Position numbers and translations under genes: made by a program
Assembly (NCBI GenBank): GCA_946478235.1
Contig: CAMLBF010000003.1
Coordinates: forward strand, 248,001 to 312,000
Source of the DNA: an uncultured Bartonella sp.
GTDB taxonomy: Bacteria > Pseudomonadota > Alphaproteobacteria > Rhizobiales > Rhizobiaceae
Direction: 5' to 3'
DNA: 64,000 nt
Part shown: positions 47,012 to 57,340 of the stretch, in pieces
How the letters are laid out: every line of letters starts with the position of its first letter
How positions within the stretch are numbered: position 1 is the first letter of the stretch
The notes under the pieces: model-generated
Databases searched by the model: none
Seen by the model: only the letters and a program-made list of their open reading frames with translations
What the model was told of the DNA's origin: nothing

Positions 47012-47428
47012 TAGTCATTTGCTGTTGTTGATGCCAATATTTCCGATAAATTGATAATTTATCAATGTGATATTCTGCGCGATATCGAACCGTAAAATAC
47101 TGGCTAATCTATACGCTGCAGCTTGTCTATAAGATACGGCTTGCTATTCAAATTTTGATCTTTGTTTTTGCTACGCAATATCCTGTAAAACAATTCCGTA
47201 ACACGATCCTGAAACATAATCGTTATTCTAAAACGAATTCTTTGACCGATTTCCATTCAATGCACATGTCCTTTTATCGTTATTTTTACAAAAAATAACG
47301 AATTTCGGACACTTTTTTCAATCGTCTGACATCTCTTTCATTCTTCAGACAAATTTTTCCAGCGTTATTTTCAATTGTTTTGCCTTCGTTGCTGTTGATT
47401 GTGCCTAATTATAAAAATTTGCTCAACA
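47012..47428. other. Intergenic region after moaA
   Basis: About 417 AT-rich bases between convergent genes. A perfect odd palindrome, TTGATAATTTATCAA at 47051-47065, resembles an FNR box but has a 5-base centre. No ORF or clear terminator with a T-tract was found. Confidence 0.45.
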
Positions 47429-48373
47429 TTATAAAACTTCAGTCAACAGTGTTTTGCCGGCAAAAAAGACCTCAATGTTATCGACAACGAGTTGAGACAT
47501 CTTATCGCGTGTTTCAATTGTGCCGCTCCCGTGATGCGGATAAAGCACGACATTTTTAAGATGCGCAAAATTCGGATTAATATTCGGTTCGTTTAAAAAT
47601 ACATCTAATCCTGCACTAGCAAGCATACCATTTTGCAAAGCATCAATGAGTGCTGTTTCATCAACCACCGTGCCACGAGAAATATTGATGAGCGAACCGT
47701 GCTTACCCAAAGCAATAATAACGTCTTTTGAAATGAGCTTTTCTGTTTCCTTTCCACCCGTGACGGCAACAACCAATATATCTGCCCATTCTGCCAGCTC
47801 AGTGATCGACAAGAAGAACTGGTAGGAAACATCGTCTTTTGGGCTGCGACCATAATAACCGATTTCAAGACCACAGCTTTCGTAACGTTTTGCGATTGCA
47901 CGGCCAATGCGCCCCAAACCAACAACACCAGCGCGTTTGCCTGCTGTCGTATCAGTCAATGGCATTGAACCTTTCCGTGCCCATTCACCCGATCTAACAT
48001 AGGCATCACCAATGATAAGTTGTCACCTAGTGGCTAGCATAAGCATCAAGGCAACATCTGCGACATCATCTGTCAAAACATCAGGCGTATTGGTTATATG
48101 AATGTTGTTTTGTCTCAATTGATGAATATTCAATTGGTCATAGCCGGCTGTTGCACATGCAACCAATCCCAGATTTGGCATCTTTTTTATAAAATATTGG
48201 TCAAAAACAATATTGCCCGTGGTTATAACAACACGACAATCATGCGCGTTTTTATCAACAAAATCATTGAGATTTTCAGCCAAGTCACCACGCAATAAAT
48301 GATAATGCCTATTTAGATATTCCATTTGGGCTTCACCCAATGGGCTAAAAACCATGATGTCTGGCTTATTCAT
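47429..48373 (-). pseudogene. D-2-hydroxyacid dehydrogenase interrupted by one in-frame stop
   Basis: The two halves lie in one frame (48373 to 47965 is 136 codons) and are separated only by TGA at 48023-48025. The N-terminal half (116 residues, ends LMLMLATR) carries the catalytic-domain start and TAGYDQLNIHQL. After the stop the frame continues QLIIGDAYVRSGEWARKGS into the NAD domain with VVGLGRIGRAIA, NISRGTVVDE, LDVFLNEP and PHHGSGT, so all catalytic elements survive. Relatives have a second Arg after ATR, so CGA to TGA is the likely change. GGGGAGG ahead of the ATG is intact. Without readthrough the product is inactive; the lesion looks recent. Family: glyoxylate/hydroxypyruvate reductases. 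Confidence 0.85.
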
Positions 48374-48917
48374 ATTATCCTCCCCTATATGATTGTCGAT
48401 TGGACGATTATCACCGTGAAAATGATTTGGTACAAGATTAAATCAATCACAAAATCGGATGAGGCGACGTTTCACAATAAGAGGTGACGTTCCGTAACAA
48501 ATAGCAATAGCTATCATCTTGCTTTATTCAATTTTATAATTTTTTTAGCTGACTAATTTTATGTTTTGATCAATAGCTTATCAAGTTCAGCCATATAAAT
48601 GACAGGAACATATTGTCCCTTTTCGCTGTAATCCTTGTGGTTTTGAACCTTGTATGAATGTAATCCAAGTTTTTATCGGTTGCTGTAAAACTACTAGACT
48701 ATTTTTTCACCACCGCACAAAGCGAATAGTAATTTTGGAAAATGCCATGACGCAAACTTACAAAACCCCACACTTATAAAATGTAAAAACCGCAGTCCTA
48801 AAAAGCGAGCTTGTAAACAAGCACAAAAAAGGCAAGCCCATAGAAAGCAAACTTATAAAAGTTATGCTATTTAAGAGATACGCTATTTCAGAAATGAAAT
48901 GATTTTTTAACAAACAA
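48374..48917. other. Intergenic region with a spaced direct repeat
   Basis: GAGGCGACGTT (48461-48471) and GAGGTGACGTT (48481-48491) are repeated with a 20-base period, 88-118 bases upstream of the broken dehydrogenase start. Two near-identical half-sites two helical turns apart look like an operator. The rest is AT-rich and without genes. Confidence 0.45.
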
Positions 48918-49035
48918 AAAGGCCGGGGGAAAACCCGACCTTCCGTCAAGCGTTTCACTGCCAGTACATCCGTGGTCAGCGTCCGCTGTGTTGTATGTGA
49001 TATGGGGATGACATCTTGTATTTTCAAGAACTCAA
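48915..49035 (-). ncRNA. Candidate small RNA with its own terminator
   Basis: On the minus strand a GC-richer, hairpin-prone segment stands out in AT-rich surroundings. It contains CAGCGGACGCTG (a 4-5-bp stem) and ends in a terminator: AAGGTCGGG, loop, CCCGGCCTTTTTG (stem 48919-48927 with 48934-48942, one G-U pair). The 89-codon open frame across it starts at an unsupported codon and does not look like a protein. A short leader-peptide reading (MSSPYHIQHSGR) exists but lacks a ribosome site. The 5' end is a guess. No known RNA family was recognised. Confidence 0.45.
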
Positions 49036-49265
49036 ACCCTTATTACCTGAATGGATACCATAACAAAGTTAACAGTTTATTAAAATCAATGGTAAGCCAA
49101 CTAAAAAACAATGTTAAGCTTGCAATAATATTCGAATAATAGAAAACTTTTTTATGCCTATTAAACAGACCTATGAATAGGTTCTCTTTAAAAAAGCAAT
49201 TTGTGAGATTATGTAATAAAAATAATTTTTTATCTTAGATTCATCTGATTAAAGTTAGTGACGAT

Positions 49266-50141
49266 ATGCCTGAACTACCAGAAGTAGAAACTGTTAAGCG
49301 TGGTCTGGAGCCTGTTTTAGAAAATAGTAGAATAACAGATGCAACATTAAATAGACCTGATTTACGTTTTCCTTTTCCGGTAGATTTTGTAAGCCATCTT
49401 ATCGGACAGCGGATAACGTCAATAACGCGAAGAGCCAAATATTTATTGATCAATTTATCTTCGCAAGAGACAATTATAAGCCATTTAGGCATGTCTGGCT
49501 CGTGGCGGATAGAAAACGATGTCTTAGGTTTTGAGTATTATCCAAAAACCAAACTCATGAAACATGACCATTTTATTATGCATGTCGAGACGTCAGACGG
49601 AAAGACCTATCGTGTTGTCTATAATGATCCGCGGCGTTTTGGTTTTATGCTTCTTGCCGATACTGCGATGCTTTACCAACACCCCTTACTTATGAAATTG
49701 GGTCCTGAACCAACGGGTAATGATCTATCGGGAGACTATTTAAACCATGTCTTTGCTGACAAAAAGACACCGTTAAAATCGGCGTTACTTGACCAGTCGA
49801 TTATTGCTGGTTTGGGAAATATATATGTTTGTGAAGCACTATGGCGCAGTCATCTTTCTCCCAAACGGCTTGCTTCCACGCTTGGTGCAAAAACCCCTTC
49901 GGCGAGAAAAAAAGTTGATATATTGGCTGAAAATATCCGCGCGGTTATCTATGATGCGATTAAGGCCGGCGGTTCATCTCTTCGTGATTACATGCATACA
50001 GATGGCTCTCTTGGATATTTCCAACATAGTTTTTCTGTCTATGACAGAGAAGGCCAACCATGCCCACAATGTGGTGAACCAATTTTAAGAATTACCCAAT
50101 CCGGCCGATCAAGTTTTTATTGCGCGCAATGTCAAAAATGA
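49266..50141 (+). CDS. mutM: Formamidopyrimidine-DNA glycosylase MutM (Fpg)
   Basis: 291 residues. Pro2 and Glu3 of MPELPEVETV are the catalytic residues. KYLLINL, SHLGMSGSW and DPRRFGFM are intact, and the C-terminal zinc finger is CPQCGEPI...FYCAQCQK. It removes 8-oxoguanine and formamidopyrimidines and cleaves the strand. ATG 49266 is fixed by the N-terminal catalytic proline. Confidence 0.98.
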   Translation: MPELPEVETVKRGLEPVLENSRITDATLNRPDLRFPFPVDFVSHLIGQRITSITRRAKYLLINLSSQETIISHLGMSGSWRIENDVLGFEYYPKTKLMKHDHFIMHVETSDGKTYRVVYNDPRRFGFMLLADTAMLYQHPLLMKLGPEPTGNDLSGDYLNHVFADKKTPLKSALLDQSIIAGLGNIYVCEALWRSHLSPKRLASTLGAKTPSARKKVDILAENIRAVIYDAIKAGGSSLRDYMHTDGSLGYFQHSFSVYDREGQPCPQCGEPILRITQSGRSSFYCAQCQK

Positions 50142-50212
50142 TTCTGCGTGCTTGCAAAACACTGCAAGAAGCTTAAAGTCTTCAGCCAATCTATTAATTA
50201 CAGGTGTTATCC

Positions 50213-51595
50213 ATGCTTGATAAAGTTTTATCCCGTCTTGATGCCGACCTTAATGTCAGCCTTGAACGTCTTTTCAATTTACTCCGTATAAAATCTATTT
50301 CGACTGATCCAGCTTTTGCAAACGATTGCAAAGATGCGGCAGATTGGCTTGTTGAAGACCTCAAAAGCATTGGATTTGAGGCTTCTCGTCGTGACACGAC
50401 AGGCAATCCTATGGTTGTCGCACACCATCCTGGCCCCACAAAAGATGCACCACATGTATTATTCTATGGACATTATGATGTGCAGCCAGTGGATCCGCTT
50501 AATCTTTGGCATGATGAGCCATTTGATCCTAAACTTAAAGATCTTGACGGCGTAAAAGTTATTTCGGCTCGCGGTGCAGGTGACGACAAGGGACAACTTA
50601 TGACATTTGTCGAAGCATGCCGCGCTTACAAAGAAGAGACCGGAGAACTTCCTATTGCCGTGACAATTCTATTTGAAGGTGAAGAAGAATCAGGTTCCCC
50701 TTCATTAAAGCCATTTTTAAATGCCCATGCAGAAGAATTAAAAGCGGATTGTGCGCTGGTATGTGATACATCGATGTGGGATGCAGACACACCATCAATT
50801 TCTGTTAGCTTACGCGGTATGTTGGGTGAAGAGGTTATCATAACAGGTGCTGATCGCGACCTACATTCGGGTCATTTTGGCGGGGCAGCTGCAAACCCTA
50901 TCCATATTTTAGCAAAAATTATAGCAGGACTTCATGATGAAAATGGGCGTGTAACCGTTCCAAACTTCTATGATGGTGTCGAGGAAACACCAGCCGACAT
51001 TCTAAAATCGTGGAATGCTTTGGGGCGCGATGCCAAAGAATTTTTAGGTTCTGTTGGGCTATCAATACCATCAGGTGAAAAAGGTCGCTCAATCTTAGAA
51101 TTGACATGGGCGCGACCAACAGCAGAAGTTAATGGTATTAGCGGCGGATATGAAGGTGAAGGCTTCAAGACTGTGATCGCATCAAAAGCCAGCGCAAAAA
51201 TTTCATTCAGATTGGTTCATAGTCAAGATCCGGAAAAAATCAGAGAGTCGTTCCGCAATTATGTGCGCAGCCTTGTGCCTGCCGACTGCAAGGTGGAATT
51301 CATAGAGCATGGTGCATCACCGGCAATACAATTGCCCTATGATTCAGAACTTGTACAATTGGCCAAACAGGCTTTGACTGAAGAGTGGAACAAACCAGCA
51401 GTTCTTGCAGCCATGGGTGGATCTATTCCAATTGTTGGAGATTTCCAGTCCTTACTTGGAATGGAATCATTGCTCGTTGGCTTTGGTCTTGATGATGACC
51501 GTATCCATTCACCAAATGAAAAATACAACCTGAAATCTTTCCATAAGGGACAAAGATCTTGGGCACGTATCCTGCAAGCATTGGCTAAAAAATAA
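50213..51595 (+). CDS. M20 family metallodipeptidase
   Basis: 460 residues from ATG 50213 (AGGTG upstream; GTG 50204 is the longer alternative). Metal-site landmarks of the M20/CNDP-like dipeptidases: FYGHYDVQPVDP (His and catalytic Asp), SARGAGDDKGQL (bridging Asp), LFEGEEESGSPSL (catalytic Glu and metal Glu), and the late His in DDRIHSPNEKYNLKSF. A dimerisation domain lies at about 195-345. It probably splits dipeptides or related amide substrates in the cytoplasm. Followed 12 bases later by the RNase D gene. Confidence 0.93.
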   Translation: MLDKVLSRLDADLNVSLERLFNLLRIKSISTDPAFANDCKDAADWLVEDLKSIGFEASRRDTTGNPMVVAHHPGPTKDAPHVLFYGHYDVQPVDPLNLWHDEPFDPKLKDLDGVKVISARGAGDDKGQLMTFVEACRAYKEETGELPIAVTILFEGEEESGSPSLKPFLNAHAEELKADCALVCDTSMWDADTPSISVSLRGMLGEEVIITGADRDLHSGHFGGAAANPIHILAKIIAGLHDENGRVTVPNFYDGVEETPADILKSWNALGRDAKEFLGSVGLSIPSGEKGRSILELTWARPTAEVNGISGGYEGEGFKTVIASKASAKISFRLVHSQDPEKIRESFRNYVRSLVPADCKVEFIEHGASPAIQLPYDSELVQLAKQALTEEWNKPAVLAAMGGSIPIVGDFQSLLGMESLLVGFGLDDDRIHSPNEKYNLKSFHKGQRSWARILQALAKK

Positions 51596-51607
51596 GGTAA
51601 CAAGGAT

Positions 51608-52228
51608 ATGACAGAAATAAGAGTCCATAAAGGCGATTTACCTGATCTGAAACATTATAATGTCGATCAGGTTGCAATTGATACGGAAACTCTCGGTTTG
51701 CAGCCACATCGTGACAGATTATGTGTGGTGCAGATATCGCCGGGCGATGGTACGGCAGATGTTATTCAAATAGCCAAGGGACAAAAAGATGCACCAAATC
51801 TGGTCAAGCTTCTTTCAGATCCTAAAATTACCAAAATATTTCATTTTGGGCGTTTTGATCTCGCAGTCCTTGCACTAACATTCGGTGTCATGCCGCGACC
51901 GGTATTTTGTACAAAAATAGCCTCAAAACTCACACGTACATATACCGACCGTCATGGGCTAAAGGATCTATGCAGTGAATTGATTGAGGTCAATATCTCG
52001 AAACAACAACAATCATCCGATTGGGCGGCTGAGAAGCTTTCTTCCGCACAGGTTGAATATGCAGCAACAGACGTCCTTTACCTGCACCGTTTAAAAGCCA
52101 TTTTGGAAAAACGTCTGGTTCGCGAAGGACGTGCAGGCATTGCGGAATCATGTTTCAATTTTCTACCTTCAAGAGCCGAACTTGACCTATTAGGTTGGCC
52201 AGAAGTAGATATTTTTGCTCATAGTTGA
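51608..52228 (+). CDS. Ribonuclease D-like 3'-5' exonuclease (short form)
   Basis: 206 residues, only the DEDDy exonuclease domain. The acidic residues are in VAIDTETLGL (Asp, Glu), IFHFGRFDLAVL (Asp) and the Y-x3-D of VEYAATDVLYL. The HRDC domains of E. coli RNase D are missing, as is usual for the short Rhizobiales homologue. It would trim 3' ends of tRNA or other small RNAs. A GC-rich terminator follows. Confidence 0.9.
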   Translation: MTEIRVHKGDLPDLKHYNVDQVAIDTETLGLQPHRDRLCVVQISPGDGTADVIQIAKGQKDAPNLVKLLSDPKITKIFHFGRFDLAVLALTFGVMPRPVFCTKIASKLTRTYTDRHGLKDLCSELIEVNISKQQQSSDWAAEKLSSAQVEYAATDVLYLHRLKAILEKRLVREGRAGIAESCFNFLPSRAELDLLGWPEVDIFAHS

Positions 52229-52250
52229 TTCGTTCTCCACTATTTCAACG

Positions 52251-52280
52251 AAAAAAGCGCCGGTTTCCCGGCGTTTTTTA
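52251..52280 (+). terminator. Rho-independent terminator after RNase D
   Basis: CGCCGG (52258-52263) pairs with CCGGCG (52268-52273) around TTTC, flanked by AAAAAAG and TTTTTTA, so it could work in both directions. Confidence 0.9.
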
Positions 52281-52429
52281 ATTCTATGTTTACCATATGA
52301 AAGAGCTTATCGGTTTAAAGCACCCAAATAAGGGTCCGATTCATTGGGTGTGTCTTTTTTGCTACAGACATTCCGAATGTGCCAATTATAGTGCCGATAA
52401 TTGCAGTTAATTTCGCATGGAGTAAACAA

Positions 52430-53176
52430 ATGAATATGAAGTATCTCGCACTTGCTTCAGTTTTGGCATTGGCCTCAACAACCAACACACAAGCAGCTGA
52501 CGCGGTCATGTATCAAGATGCATCACCTAATATTGCTTCTCCAGCATTTTCTTGGACCGGCTTTTATGTCGGTGGTCAAATTGGTTATGCTTGGTCGGAC
52601 ACAGACTTGAAAGTATCAGGTCATAAGAATGTACCAGGATATGCCGGCTTCGGTAAATCTTTCTCACCTGATCCATCAGGTTTCATGGGCGGTATTTATG
52701 CCGGTTACAATTTTGATCTCAATAATAATATTGTGCTTGGCGCTGAAACAGACTTGGCTTGGGTAGACACAGACGATAGCGAAAGCTCTACCTACCTTAG
52801 AGGTAGCGCATCGCAATATACCGTTAAAGGCCACATTAAAGAGAAATGGGCTGGCGCAACACGTGTTCGCGTTGGTTATTCAATGGATCGCTTAATGCCA
52901 TTTGTTGGTGCCGGTGTTGCATATTCCAAGATCGATTCTAACGCCAAATTTTCAAATGCAGCTGGCACAGCATACAGCAAAGTTAGCGGCGACAAAACGC
53001 TAACCGGTTATACCTTGGGTGCTGGTGTTGACTACGCGATGACAGACAACGTTATCCTGCGTGCAGAATATCGTTACACAGATTTCGGCGACAAAGATTT
53101 TGGTAACAATAATTTCAAATATAACGTAGATTATAAGACTAATGATTTACGTTTGGGTGTCGCTTACAAGTTTTAA
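52430..53176 (+). CDS. Omp25/Omp31 family outer-membrane protein (first copy)
   Basis: 248 residues from ATG 52430; GGAG (52419-52422) is 7 bases upstream, and the longer frame from 52379 adds an unlikely extension. Signal peptide MKYLALASVLALASTTNTQA. An N-terminal extension rich in Ala/Pro leads to FSWTGFYVGGQIGYAWSDT, the start of the 8-stranded barrel. GFMGGIYAGYNFDLNNNIVLG, KWAGATRVRVGYSMDRLMPFVG and VILRAEYRYTDFGD are family blocks, ending in Phe. In Bartonella and Brucella these are abundant surface proteins that bind haemin or host cells. A close paralogue follows. Confidence 0.92.
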   Translation: MNMKYLALASVLALASTTNTQAADAVMYQDASPNIASPAFSWTGFYVGGQIGYAWSDTDLKVSGHKNVPGYAGFGKSFSPDPSGFMGGIYAGYNFDLNNNIVLGAETDLAWVDTDDSESSTYLRGSASQYTVKGHIKEKWAGATRVRVGYSMDRLMPFVGAGVAYSKIDSNAKFSNAAGTAYSKVSGDKTLTGYTLGAGVDYAMTDNVILRAEYRYTDFGDKDFGNNNFKYNVDYKTNDLRLGVAYKF

Positions 53177-53197
53177 TTTGTATATATACCACGAAAA

Positions 53198-53228
53198 AAG
53201 CCCTGTGATTTTTTATAGGGCTTTTTTT
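53198..53228 (+). terminator. Rho-independent terminator after first Omp gene
   Basis: AAGCCCT (53198-53204) and AGGGCTT (53217-53223) pair around a 12-base AT-rich loop, followed by a run of T. Confidence 0.88.
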
Positions 53229-53447
53229 GAATTAAGCTAATTCTTTCATACTTCGTAAAGGATTAAGATATTAGCTTGTAATATTCTGTATGATGAAAGG
53301 CCACTTTCACAAGTCAAATGATCTCCTCACATTTATTTGAGGTAATTCTTTTAGTTTTTGTCTAGTGTGACTTTCGTGCTACAGCATTTATCGTATCAAT
53401 CATCTATATATAACTAAACAGCAGTTATATTGCATTGGAGAATGAAA

Positions 53448-54176
53448 ATGAAAATTAGATATCTTATTGCTGCATCTGTTGCTGCTCTTACAGCCGCTTC
53501 AGCAGCACAAGCTGCAGACGTTGTTGCAGCTCAAGAACCAGCACCTGTTGTAGCAGCTCCTGCTTTCTCATGGACAGGCTTCTACGCTGGTGGTCAAATC
53601 GGTGGTTCATGGTCAGACACAGATGTTAAAGGCCATCGTACAGACATCGACTACAGCAAGAGCTTCTCACCAGATCCATCAGGCTTCATCGGTGGTCTTT
53701 ATGCTGGTTACAACTTTGACATTGGTAACAATGTTGTACTCGGCATCGAAACCGACTGGGTTTGGGGTGACATGGATGAGAACGACAAAGCTACAGTTAA
53801 TGCAGCTGGCGACGTTATCAGCAGCAAACTTAAAGAAAAATGGGCTGGCGCAACACGTGCTCGTGTAGGTTATGCAATGGATCGTTGGATGCCTTACCTT
53901 GCTGGTGGTGTAGCTTACTCTAAAGTTGACTCAAACTACCGCATCAAGAATTCAAAAGGCGATGTATACCCAATGTACTCAGCTAACGGTAGCGACACTC
54001 TAACAGGTTGGACAATCGGTGCTGGCGTTGACTACGCAATGACAGATCACGTTATCCTCCGCGCTGAATATCGTTACACAGATTTCGGTGATGAAGACTA
54101 CAGCAAAAACAACATCAAGTACAATGTTGACTACAAAACCAACGATTTCCGCGTTGGCGTTGCTTACAAGTTCTAA
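53448..54176 (+). CDS. Omp25/Omp31 family outer-membrane protein (second copy)
   Basis: 242 residues from ATG 53448, 7 bases after TTGGAG (53435-53440); ATG 53442 is too close to that site. Signal peptide MKIRYLIAASVAALTAASAAQA, then an Ala/Pro/Val linker and the barrel start FSWTGFYAGGQIGGSWSDTD. Shares long identical blocks with the first copy (SFSPDPSGFIGG versus FMGG, LKEKWAGATRARVGYAMDRWMP, VILRAEYRYTDFGDEDY, KYNVDYKTNDFRVGVAYKF). Codon usage looks strongly biased (GCA, GGT, CGT), suggesting high expression. Its own terminator follows. Confidence 0.93.
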   Translation: MKIRYLIAASVAALTAASAAQAADVVAAQEPAPVVAAPAFSWTGFYAGGQIGGSWSDTDVKGHRTDIDYSKSFSPDPSGFIGGLYAGYNFDIGNNVVLGIETDWVWGDMDENDKATVNAAGDVISSKLKEKWAGATRARVGYAMDRWMPYLAGGVAYSKVDSNYRIKNSKGDVYPMYSANGSDTLTGWTIGAGVDYAMTDHVILRAEYRYTDFGDEDYSKNNIKYNVDYKTNDFRVGVAYKF

Positions 54177-54197
54177 TTTTAAAGAACTTTAGTTCTG

Positions 54198-54232
54198 GAA
54201 AGGCTCCGTATTTTACGGGGCCTTTTCTTTTT
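54198..54232 (+). terminator. Rho-independent terminator after second Omp gene
   Basis: AAAGGCTCCGT (54199-54209) pairs with ACGGGGCCTTT (54215-54225, one G-U pair) around a short ATTTT loop, followed by TCTTTTTG. Confidence 0.88.
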
Positions 54233-54424
54233 GTAGTAAAATTCAGTTTTCTTTCTATTTCATCTCATGTTACAGCGTTAAATCATGTGTGCACATTATC
54301 CTGATCGCTTTACGGTACGAATTATTCGCCCGATCTTCATCATAGTCTGAACAAGACAGGTGGTTGAAAGGTCGGGTTAAAAGTCTTTTTAAAAAAATCG
54401 TAAAACTGTTCTGGAAATTTCAAT

Positions 54425-57340
54425 ATGTCGAATCAAAACGAAGCCATGGATTACTCAAAAACTCTTTATCTCCCACAAACTGATTTCCCAATGCGTGCTG
54501 GCCTTCCCCAAAAGGAACCAGAACTGGTTAAACGCTGGGAAGAGATGGATCTTTATGCAGAACTGAGAAAACAGTCTGTCGACCGCCCTCTTTATGTTTT
54601 GCATGATGGCCCTCCATACGCCAATGGCGATATCCATATCGGTCACGCACTCAATAAAGTTCTGAAAGATGTTATCATCCGTTCTTTCCAGATGCGCGGC
54701 TATAATGCCAATTATGTTCCTGGATGGGATTGTCATGGTTTGCCTATCGAATGGAAGATCGAAGAGAAGTACCGCGCAAAAGGCAAAAACAAGGACGACA
54801 TTCCGATAAACGAATTTAGACAGGAATGCCGCGAATTTGCTAAGCATTGGGTAAGCGTACAATCCGAAGAGTTTAAACGTCTCGGTATCGTTGGAGATTT
54901 CAAAAATCCTTACACAACCATGGCTTTTCACTCAGAAGCGCGCATTGCCGGTGAACTTATGAAGTTTGCCATGTCTGGGCAGCTTTACCGTGGTTCTAAA
55001 CCTGTGATGTGGTCTGTCGTAGAGCGCACTGCTCTTGCAGAGGCTGAAGTCGAATATCATGATGTGGAATCGGATACGATTTGGGTAAAGTTCCCTGTGT
55101 TGGAAACGCGTTCGAAAGATCTTGAAGATGCCTATGTCGTCATATGGACGACAACGCCTTGGACAATTCCAGGAAACCGTGCGGTGTCTTATTCGTCACG
55201 TATTGCTTATGGACTTTACGAAGTAGAAAGTGCTGAAAATGATTACGGCCCGCAAGCTGGTGAAAAACTGATTTTTGCGGAAGCTTTGGCAGAAGAAAGT
55301 GCGAAGAAAGCCAAGCTAACCCTGAAGCGGTTGCGCACAATTGCTGCGGAAGAATTTCAAACATTGGTTCTATCGCATCCTTTAAAGGGATTTGCAGGCG
55401 GCTATGAATTCAAGGTGCCGCTACTCGATGGCGATCACGTAACGGCAGATTCAGGTACCGGCTTTGTTCATACAGCACCTAGCCATGGTCGAGAAGACTT
55501 TGATATTTGGGTTTCTAGCAAACAGGTAATTGAAAATGCTGGTATTGATTCATCTATACCTTTCCCTGTTGATGATGCTGGTTATTATACAAAAGATGCA
55601 CCAGGTTTTGGCCCAGACCGCGCCGGTGGCGCATCGCGTGTGATTGACGATAATGGCAAAACTGGCGATGCCAACAAAATCGTTATCGCTACATTAATTG
55701 ATGCCAATCATTTGTTTGCGCGTGGCCGCATAAAACACGCCTACCCTCATAGTTGGCGTTCCAAAAAACCAGTAATTTTCAGAAATACACCTCAATGGTT
55801 TGTCTGGATGGATAAGGATTTGGGTGATGGAACAACGTTACGAAGCCGCGCTCTTAAAGCAGTGCAAGAAACACGTTTTGTACCAGCAGCCGGCCAAAAC
55901 CGTATTGGCGCGATGATGGAAGATAGACCCGATTGGGTATTGTCACGCCAACGCGCATGGGGCGTCCCTATCGCAATTTTTGTCAATGAAGACGGCGAAA
56001 TACTCAAAGATGATGCGGTTAATCAACGCATTGTCGATGCATTTGAAAAAGAAGGTGCTGATGCATGGTTCAAAGAAGATTCGCGAGAACGCTTCTTGGC
56101 AGAAAGAGCTAGCGAGCCATGGCAACCCGTGCATGACATATTGGACGTCTGGTTTGATTCAGGCTGTACACATGTATTTACCCTTGAAGATCGCCCAGAT
56201 TTAAAATGGCCTGCTGATCTTTATTTGGAAGGTTCCGACCAACACCGCGGTTGGTTCCACTCTTCCATGCTGGAAAGCTGCGGAACGCGTGGTCGTGCCC
56301 CTTATAACACAGTTCTTACCCATGGTTTTACCCTTGATGAACAGGGTAAAAAAATGTCCAAATCCTTGGGCAATACAGTTTCACCGCAAGATGTTATGAA
56401 CACTTCCGGCGCCGATATTTTACGCCTATGGGTTATGACAACAGATTATTGGGAAGATCAACGATTAGGCAAAAACATTATTCAAACCAATGTCGATTCC
56501 TATCGTAAAATACGCAATGTTATTCGTTGGATGCTGGGCACTCTTGCGCATGACGAAGGTGAAAATATTGCATATGACAGTATGCCAGATTTGGAAAAAC
56601 TGATGTTGCATCGCCTTTATGAGCTTAATAAGTTCATAAATGATGCTTATGATGGATTTGATTTCAAGCGTATTACACGCGCATTGATTGACTTTTCTAT
56701 TGTTGAGCTTTCAGCATTTTATTTCGATATTAGAAAAGATTCGCTTTACTGCGATGCCCCTTCATCACAAAAACGCAAAGCTGCCCTTCATGTCGTCCGT
56801 GAAATATTCGAACATATGGTAACGTGGCTTGCACCAATGCTACCCTTTACGATGGAAGAAGCTTGGCTGGAAAGACATCCTGAAAGCAGATCTGTTCATT
56901 TTGAACAATTCCGTCAAACACCAGAAGAATGGCGCAACGATGCTTTGGCTGAACGTTGGAAGAAAATACGGCAAGTAAGAAAAGTTGTAACTGGTGCACT
57001 TGAACTTGAGCGTGCCGATAAGCGCATTGGTTCATCGCTTGAAGCAGCACCTGTCGTTTATATTAATGACATGAATTTGCTGGAAGCGGTAGAGGGAATG
57101 GATATGGCTGAAATTTGCATTACCAGCGATATTGTCATCACCAATGCACAAGCACCAAGCGATGTCTTTAAACTTGAAGAGGTTTCAGGTGTTGCAGTGC
57201 GTTCACAAAAGGCAAATGGCAAAAAATGTGCCCGTTCATGGCGTTATACACAAGATGTTGGTAGCGATCCTGAATACCCTGATGTATCGGCCCGTGATGC
57301 TGCTGCACTGCACGAATTGCATGCTTTAGGCCGCATTTAA
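54425..57340 (+). CDS. ileS: Isoleucyl-tRNA synthetase
   Basis: 971 residues, class I synthetase. HIGH-type motif [11 protein letters not shown] near residue 74 and KKMSKSLGN near 645. The editing domain has the threonine-rich [14 protein letters not shown] and [24 protein letters not shown] and [11 protein letters not shown] precede KMSKS. The C-terminal region ([20 protein letters not shown]...) keeps one Cys where zinc-binding forms have four, as in other alphaproteobacterial enzymes known to me. Charges tRNA-Ile and hydrolyses misformed Val-tRNA-Ile. Single gene in a 250-base clear upstream region. Confidence 0.98.
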   Translation: MSNQNEAMDYSKTLYLPQTDFPMRAGLPQKEPELVKRWEEMDLYAELRKQSVDRPLYVLHDGPPYANGDIHIGHALNKVLKDVIIRSFQMRGYNANYVPGWDCHGLPIEWKIEEKYRAKGKNKDDIPINEFRQECREFAKHWVSVQSEEFKRLGIVGDFKNPYTTMAFHSEARIAGELMKFAMSGQLYRGSKPVMWSVVERTALAEAEVEYHDVESDTIWVKFPVLETRSKDLEDAYVVIWTTTPWTIPGNRAVSYSSRIAYGLYEVESAENDYGPQAGEKLIFAEALAEESAKKAKLTLKRLRTIAAEEFQTLVLSHPLKGFAGGYEFKVPLLDGDHVTADSGTGFVHTAPSHGREDFDIWVSSKQVIENAGIDSSIPFPVDDAGYYTKDAPGFGPDRAGGASRVIDDNGKTGDANKIVIATLIDANHLFARGRIKHAYPHSWRSKKPVIFRNTPQWFVWMDKDLGDGTTLRSRALKAVQETRFVPAAGQNRIGAMMEDRPDWVLSRQRAWGVPIAIFVNEDGEILKDDAVNQRIVDAFEKEGADAWFKEDSRERFLAERASEPWQPVHDILDVWFDSGCTHVFTLEDRPDLKWPADLYLEGSDQHRGWFHSSMLESCGTRGRAPYNTVLTHGFTLDEQGKKMSKSLGNTVSPQDVMNTSGADILRLWVMTTDYWEDQRLGKNIIQTNVDSYRKIRNVIRWMLGTLAHDEGENIAYDSMPDLEKLMLHRLYELNKFINDAYDGFDFKRITRALIDFSIVELSAFYFDIRKDSLYCDAPSSQKRKAALHVVREIFEHMVTWLAPMLPFTMEEAWLERHPESRSVHFEQFRQTPEEWRNDALAERWKKIRQVRKVVTGALELERADKRIGSSLEAAPVVYINDMNLLEAVEGMDMAEICITSDIVITNAQAPSDVFKLEEVSGVAVRSQKANGKKCARSWRYTQDVGSDPEYPDVSARDAAALHELHALGRI

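Noticed and set aside
47050-47066. Perfect palindrome ATTGATAATTTATCAAT after moaA, resembling an FNR box
   Set aside because: The spacer between TTGAT and ATCAA is 5 bases, not 4, and no gene starts downstream on either strand; likely a chance or transcript-end palindrome.
48023-48025. TGA in the hydroxyacid dehydrogenase as selenocysteine
   Set aside because: The family has Arg at this place, not a catalytic Cys, and no SECIS-like hairpin was seen behind it.
48758-49027. 89-codon open frame on the minus strand
   Set aside because: No ribosome binding site, composition unlike neighbouring proteins, and it runs over a terminator hairpin; better explained as a small RNA region.
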